64,000 nucleotides of DNA from Oenanthe sinensis (taxonomy: Eukaryota > Streptophyta > Magnoliopsida > Apiales > Apiaceae). The notes under the pieces were generated by a model. That model made no database searches and was not told the DNA's origin. It saw only the letters and a list, made by a program, of their open reading frames with translations. The DNA is taken from positions 23,422,501-23,486,500 of the forward strand of contig CM053794.1 in assembly GCA_028671895.1 (NCBI GenBank), written 5' to 3'. Positions 57,857 through 64,000 of the stretch are shown here, piece by piece (within the stretch, counting starts at the first letter, position 1; each line of letters opens with the position of its first letter). Position numbers and translations under genes: made by a program.

Positions 57857-58749
57857 ATCTAAAATTAAAGAAACAATTACGTAAGTCTAAAAATGTCGAT
57901 AAACTAACGTCCATATCAAACAAAAATAATTTAAAATCTCAAACAAAAATCCAAGAATATGCATAACCAAAAAACTTCAAACTAAAACAACATATATAAC
58001 CAAAAAACTTCAAACTAAAACAACATATATAACTAAAACAACATATATAACCAAAAAAATTGAAATTAAACAAATAATATTCGGAATCTCAACCAAATTA
58101 CAACCAAATTACGTGAGACTAACAATGTTCACAACCAAAAACTCCAATAATAATATTCACAATCAAATTTCGAAATTCAAATAAAAATCCAATAACATCC
58201 ATATCCAAAAAGCCCAAAAAATAAAATTAGTTTTCAACCAAAAAAATTTAAACTTTATACTCATAACCAAAAATATTTGAACTAAAACCACATAAATACC
58301 AGAAAAAAAGAAATTTAATACAAACATACTCAAATAATTCGAACTATAATCCAACAAATACAAAAACCGAATATAAACACATACATAATTGAATATATAC
58401 ACACAATATGCATACAAATCATATACACACAACATGCATATATACAAGCAAATCATATATACACACAATATGCATACAAATCGAATACACACAAAAAAAG
58501 AGCAAAAATCGTATGTAAAAGAAGACAATATCAAGTAGAATGCATACTTGATTTCGTGTAGAATGCAAAATCGCACCAATTGTGGATGTGGGTAGAAAGC
58601 AATATCGAGTAGAAGTGATTTAGGTTTTTGTGGATGGGTTGTGGTTGGGTTCGATTATAACTGATGGAAATATGTTAAAAAGTGTTGGTTTTGTTAAAAA
58701 AGGAACCGGTTCTGTAAAGATAAACCGGGTTTAGGGGGAAAAAATCATG

Positions 58750-58885
58750 TACGCTCTATTATAGAGCGGACATACGTTCTATAATAGAGCGGACATACGT
58801 GGCAAAGTAAAGGGCATAAACGAGAAATTTTTTTTATACATATATGCTCTATAATAGAGCGTATACGCTCTATAATAGAGCGTAA
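58750..58885. repeat. Right subterminal palindromes of the MULE
   Basis: Four copies of the CTCTAT(A/T)ATAGAGCG palindrome (one as GTTCTATAATAGAGCG), two back to back at about 58849-58881, mirroring the left cluster. Confidence 0.85.
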
Positions 58886-59002
58886 TCTCTTTTTTTTATT
58901 TTTAATTCTGACCATTTATTTCTTTTTTTAACGGCATGAGATGGGTTGGTTGGATATCAAAAGATATCCAACTCTGGCTGTAGAACCACTCCCATTAAAT
59001 TA

Positions 59003-59966
59003 TTTGGTTTAATGTTAACTTTTAGAACAAATCAAACATCTCTCCATATTTTATATACATTATAATATTTTTTAAATAACTCTAAACTTAGTTATAAAAA
59101 TTATATTACAACTATAATTGATAGGTTAAAAAATCAATATTCTCAAAAATATAATACGGATAAAAAATTACACCGATAGTAGAAGATGTTTTTATCTAAA
59201 TGTTTTTTATAGGTAAAATAAATCATTAATTAAAGGTCATATTGTATTTTAAAAAATAATTAAAATTCAACAAATAGATCAAATAGATCAAATCAATGTT
59301 TTTAATAAAATTAACACACGTTTGATGATATCATGTGAAACAACCCTCGTTCATAATTGTGATCACCATATAAACCTTTATTAATAAACTTCTTCCATTA
59401 AATTTATTCAGATTCATGATCTTAAACATTAAACCACACTATAATTGAGAATAGAAAAAAATGAATAGAAAAAACATACTAAATTTTCAACAAAATTCAA
59501 TAAATGTTTACTAAAAATTCTCAAGAAAAAAGTTTTATTTAAATAGATAAATATAAAATGAAGAAAAATAAGAAAGTAAGGGGCTTATCATCAATCATAA
59601 AGTTGATGACAGCTCCGAACAAATATAAAAAATTTAGAATTTTTTAAAAATAAAAATTAGAAAGGAGTGTTTTGATTATCTAAAACTTAAAATTAACTGT
59701 TATTGAAATATGATATTAAATTAGTATTATTTTTTCTAAATTCACAAAAAGAATAGAATTCTCAAGTATTTTAATTTAATAAAAATTATAAATAATATAT
59801 CACAATATTATTTATATAAAGATATATAAACTTTAAAATCAAATTTTAATTAAAAGTCAAATAATAATAATAGATTTTATTTAAAATGATTAATATTAAA
59901 TAAAAATAATGCATCAAGATTAACAATGATCATGCCTTATATCCAGGTTGCATTCCGGGTCACTAT
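59003..59966. repeat. AT-rich block, unit 3 (left part)
   Basis: Continues the block interrupted by the MULE and matches 11743-12720 and 35905-36840. No gene seen. Confidence 0.75.
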
Positions 59967-60966
59967 TAGGGCTGTCAAAAAAATCCGAAAAATCCGATAT
60001 TCGTCCGAAATATCTGTATTCGTATCCGGAAAAAAACGGAGATTATCCGTATCCGGAAGAAACCGGATATTATCCGTATCCGAATCCGAAGATTCCGGAT
60101 ACGGATATAGATATAGGCACATCCGTATCCGAAAATATCCGAATTCGAAATTAATTATATATAATATATATAAATATATTTTTTAATATATATAATATAT
60201 AATTATATATTTTTAAACTCATTTATAGTTATAAGCCCATTTATATATTTTTATATATACACTTATAGTTATAAACCCATTTAATTTGATTCAATTATAT
60301 TTTTTAATTAGCTCAACTCTAATGTCTATTTTAATTTAATAAATTAATATATACACTACACATGATTATACTTTAAAATATATATTCAATATATATATAT
60401 ATATATCAATTTATATTTCTATAGTATTTTATGCATTTTAAATCGTATCACATATATCACATAAATAATATATATATATATATATACAATTTAAAATTTA
60501 TTCTATTAGTTTTGTAATGTGTATATATATTCATTAAATAATATATTTATACAAATTTTATATAATTGTAAAAATATTATAGACATATATAAAAATATCA
60601 TTTGAGTTTAATATTATTAAGATAACAAAATTAGATTGAAAAGATAAATAAAAATTAATTTTTTAAAAAATAAAATAGGCTTAAATCCCTTTAACTCTTA
60701 ACTCAATTAAAAAAAATAAATTAAATTTTTAATTTTTTTTTTGCAATTTTTTTTGAATTTTTAATATAAATTTAAAAAAATTATTAAAAATCGGATTCGA
60801 ATTCGGATCCGGATATTATCCGGATCCGGATAGTATCCGTCGGATCCGGATTCGGATATTAACCTTTAAAATTTTCCGGATTCGGATACGGATACGGATT
60901 TTCGGATTCGGATTCGGATACGGATATTGACAGATCCGTATCCGAATTATCCGGTTTACACCCCTA
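59967..60966. mobile_element. 1000-bp TAGGG-ended element rich in ATCCGGAT repeats
   Basis: Begins TAGGGCTGTCAAAAAAATCC and, read from the right, TAGGGGTGTAAACCGGATAA. Flanked by ACTAT (59962-59966 and 60967-60971). The empty site GGTCACTATAGCGATTTTTTG stands at about 12707. Both ends are packed with CGGATATCCG-like words in both orientations (59985-60145 and 60790-60955); the middle is AT-rich and non-coding. Ends resemble hAT elements, but the target duplication reads as 5, not 8 bp. Confidence 0.8.
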
Positions 60967-60971
60967 ACTAT

Positions 60972-62165
60972 AGCGATTTTTTGTGCTGGCATAATCACTT
61001 AGTAGTTTTTAATATAACTAGCTTAAAACTCATGTCATGCATGAGTTTTCTTTTAAAAAATAATTTATAATAATTTTATAATTAAATTGTTTGTTTTTAA
61101 AAAAATTATATTTTATTCAATTTTAATATAAAAATATTATATATCTTCTTTTAAATTAGTTTTTAATATTGATTAATAATCAAATCTTGATCATTTTATT
61201 TACAAATAATATTTAAAAATAATTTTAAATTATTTTTGTATTCATGGGGAATTGAACCTTGAACAATTAATTAAATAACAACTAATATTTAGACATTTAC
61301 TCTTTTATCCATATCGACCAAACCATATTAACTTTCTTATTCCAATTATATATATGATATAATTATATTGTTTTGATATATATTCAAATTTATTTATACT
61401 AGCTTATAATCCGTGCGATACATGGATTTATTTAAATTTTTTAATATATTTTAATGAATTGAATAGTATGAGCGGTGATTAAATTAAAATATTTAAATTG
61501 TATTTGGTATAAAATTTAATATAGATAGAAGAATAATAATATCATATCATTCATGAGATTTAATTAATTTTTTGTTATTTTAAATGAATTAAAGAGTTTG
61601 AGTGGTGGAGAATAAAATTATAATTTTAAATAAATAAAGTGTTTGAACGATGATGAAATTGAAACATATTAATTAGTAGATTATGAGTAGAACTCTATAT
61701 TTTAATTAAAATTTAATTAAAAGAATGTATTTAATATAGCATAATAATAAAATTTAACTAATATAAATAAAATAATATTATTATTTTAATATTTATTAAA
61801 TTTAATTAATAAGCTATGATTTTAAATAAATTAAAGAGGTTGTTCAACGAGGAAATTAAAACAGGTTAGTAGATTGTAAGTATAATTGTAAGATTGACAG
61901 AACAAATTTGTACTCTCTTATTTTTTTTTCAAATAATGCCCTAAATTTCTATTATTTTTCTTTTAATTTCACTCATTCCATTCATTTCTCTACCACAACC
62001 AAACACAACATAAATATGTGATTTGGTACTGCTAGTGAGGGTAGTACAAATTAAATGCAATCTCATTTACCACACCCACACACAACCACACCAACACCCA
62101 CGCAGACTGATACAGTCACAGTCATCCACACCTCTCCTACACTCACAAATGCATCCATGCCCACA
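60972..62165. repeat. AT-rich block, unit 3 (right part)
   Basis: Matches the 12720-12918 end of unit 1, then 37015-38008 of unit 2. CTAGCTTAAAACTCATGTC followed by ATGCATGAG at 61019 looks like a Helitron 3' end read on the minus strand (hairpin, then CTAG). No gene seen. Confidence 0.55.
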
Positions 62166-62788
62166 CAAGGAGTTCTTGTATGCGCATAATTCTGTTGTTT
62201 AGGCCTTCTCTCGCACACACTGTGATATGAAATTATGTAAAACTTAAGTTGAGATCAAATGAAAACACGATACATTTTATTTGTCATGGCCACTTTCGTA
62301 TCTTGTCATTTCTAGGTAAAATTCTTTCTTTTTCATAAAATCAGTGGCACGCAGAAGTAGCCCAGACTATAGGCGAATAAGACCTGTGCCTAGAACCTTC
62401 AACGCTTAAGAGACCCAAAATTTCTAATTATCTATATATATATTATTAAAAAAATGTAGAGCCTATATAAATTAGACACAAAAAACTAATTTTTCCTAAG
62501 ATCTCGTGAATTTCAGGACTGCACCTTGTTGCACGTTTATTTTTTTAAAAAAAAATTGGTAGGTAATGCTTCCAAAATCTAGGAAAATGAAGAGCAAATG
62601 TATTACTATTTCTTACAAATGATAGTAAGCTTCAATTCTATCCCGCAATTAACAATGGACGTACGTAGGTAGGTAGCCGGCTCCAACAAGTTTGAAGCAA
62701 AGATCACTCCCACACACGTTCGTACAATATGAGAGAGATGGAGTGAGACAAAAGTGAGTGTGCTTAAAACTTAGTTAATACAAGTGCA
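62166..62788 (+). promoter_or_regulatory. A-type upstream region in unit 3, gene deleted
   Basis: Matches 38009-38620 through GAGAGAGATGGAGTGAGAC and GTGTGCTTAAAAC to ACAAGTGCA. There it jumps directly to CTTTGTGATTACTCACTTT, which lies in the A 3' flank (26235). The promoter core, the whole coding region and the 3' UTR (about 580 bp) are missing. Confidence 0.8.
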
Positions 62789-64000
62789 CTTTGTGATTAC
62801 TCACTTTATCTTCTTTTCCACTAAACATATAACTCAACTTCTGTTTCATCATGCTTTGTCTCTGATCTCAGTATGTTATATTAATATTGAGCTATCAGTT
62901 TTACTAAAATTCCAATATGCTACGAGTTAAATTTATTAATAGAATCTTGTTATACTTGTTTGGGAACATGGATTTCATTTGAAATTCTGAATTTGATCAA
63001 ATAATATGTTTGGATAATCAAAGAATTTGGATTTGGATTTCATTTGAATTCCAAGGCATTCAAATATTAGTACAAATATGAGAATTTGAAATGACAACTC
63101 AAATCATGTCAATTTGAAATCCATCATTTGAAATGAAATGAATATTCCCAAACACAATCTTATGTTATTCTCTCGGACATGATATATGCTCCAGGTCGTT
63201 CTACTATTTGATTTTAGGAGACCGAGTTATGAGGATTATATATTATATTTTAACATGCCCGAAAATGAGAATGCTAGAATATAATATATTAAGTCTTTAT
63301 ATTATCAACTTGTAGGAAAATTTATAACTTAACACTCTTATTTTAAATCTCATTTACATGGATTTGAAAATTAAATGATATATATTTTATTATTCGGTGT
63401 CTCAATTTAACGTCCGTGCACTGTGTTTGTGCTGTTCAAGCTCATCGTGCAACTAATAATGTTCAAGCTCACTAAAGCAAGAACCAATATAAAATATCTG
63501 ATTTTATAAAATTTAATTCAATATAAAATTAACATGTTTACAAACACAATAATTTCCTACCTTTTATAAAATTTACACCCCTAACTTCGAGCAATTTAGT
63601 ATAAGCACCAATATCATATATCTCATTAATTTGTTAATCTAAAATATATTAAAATTTTATTTTTCTGACAGAAAAATATTTTTTTCGTAAATGAATTATA
63701 TCGAAATACAGATAATCATAATCTGCTGCTGCTTGGGAACTACATATGCAATCTAGCTATTTGCCAAAATGTGTGTAGAAAATAGCTATTTCACAGACTC
63801 ACAATCACCCACACCTCTCCTACAGTCCTACACTCACCCACACCTCTCCTACAGTCCTACACTCACAACAGCAACCATGCCCACATACGGAGTTCCTTAC
63901 TAAGCGTAAATTCCCTTGTATCCCACACACCGCGGCATGAATCACTAAATTAAGCTCAAATGAAAACAAGATACATTTTAATTTGTCATTTACTCTTGTC
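62789..64000. other. A-type 3' flank and B upstream region of unit 3
   Basis: Matches 26235-27435. Contains a MITE-like GTTTGGGAA repeat (62958-63155) and a small tandem repeat of CACCCACACCTCTCCTACAG at about 63809-63860. The window ends inside B upstream sequence; no gene is present. Confidence 0.6.

Larger units (their letters stand above)
55600..58993 (-). mobile_element. MULE-type transposon carrying a plant-mobile-domain gene
   Basis: Terminal inverted repeats of about 70 bp begin GGAAAGTGTTCACCAGCCAC on the left and GGGAGTGGTTCTACAGCCAG when read from the right; both continue GTTGGATAT and ATCCAACCAACCCATCT. A perfect 9-bp target duplication ATTAAATTA (55591-55599 and 58994-59002) is confirmed by the empty sites at 11743 and 35905. 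Nine-base duplications with long inverted repeats point to Mutator-like elements. Subterminal palindromes GCTCTATAATAGAGC occur at both ends. The only gene seen encodes a plant mobile domain; no MURA-type transposase is recognised. Confidence 0.88.
53497..64000. repeat. Segmental duplication unit 3 (continues past the window)
   Basis: Begins at the same LINE junction as unit 2. Contains the RNase H-like pseudogene, an AT block with MULE and TAGGG-element insertions, the A upstream region with gene A deleted, and B upstream sequence up to the window end. By comparison with unit 1, a B gene would start about 260-270 bases beyond 64000. Confidence 0.85.

Noticed and set aside
58163..58579. 138-codon minus-strand frame, very hydrophobic with Tyr, Phe and Cys repeats
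   Set aside because: It lies in repetitive ACATATATAAC/ACACACAATATGC-rich DNA inside the MULE beyond the PMD gene. Composition explains the translation and no exon structure or homologue fits.
59926..60998. Short frames rich in RIRI or YPYPNP
   Set aside because: Translations of the ATCCGGAT-type repeats of the TAGGG element in several frames and both strands; not proteins.

Overview
The window is nuclear DNA from a flowering plant, most likely a eudicot. Evidence: spliced plant genes, AT-rich spacers, and plant-type LINE, Ty1-copia, CACTA, MULE, hAT-like, Helitron and Stowaway elements. The species cannot be fixed from the sequence. Every call rests on reading the sequence; no database search was run.

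Left flank (1-9700): a tiny LTR element (344-604), the last exon of a PHD-finger gene resembling EHD3 (1049-1900), a minus-strand TTC33-like TPR gene that has lost its central TPR exon (3430-6421), and a decayed RNase H-type LINE (6880-10010).

The rest is a tandem segmental duplication. Unit 1 is 9702-33819, unit 2 is 33820-53496, and unit 3 runs from 53497 past the window end. All units start at the same point inside the LINE RNase H domain, where the junction fuses the sequence downstream of the last small gene to the LINE tail. Without insertions a unit is about 12-14 kb. It carries an RNase H-like pseudogene, an AT-rich block, and four paralogous genes (A, B, C, D) for 63-70 aa lysine-rich proteins. 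These share a KKKxESL core, a VST/VTT step, a basic NNKIKP-like segment and an acidic tail; each has its own TATA box, and A, B and D share a longer promoter module. A-D are complete in units 1 and 2. In unit 3 gene A is deleted and the window ends just before B. In unit 2 a second A-type locus has its body replaced by a truncated CACTA element. This family is the best candidate for an undescribed system.

Insertions after duplication are datable because another unit holds the empty site: a CACTA element (13399-17274, TSD GAC) with captured boron-transporter and 3-ketoacyl-CoA thiolase fragments; a Ty1-copia element (17351-25600, TSD GAGAG) whose apparent primer-binding site is complementary to its own LTR; a Stowaway MITE (45484-45735); a Helitron-like element (49927-50386); a MULE carrying a plant-mobile-domain gene (55600-58993, 9-bp TSD); and a 1000-bp TAGGG-ended element (59967-60966, 5-bp TSD).
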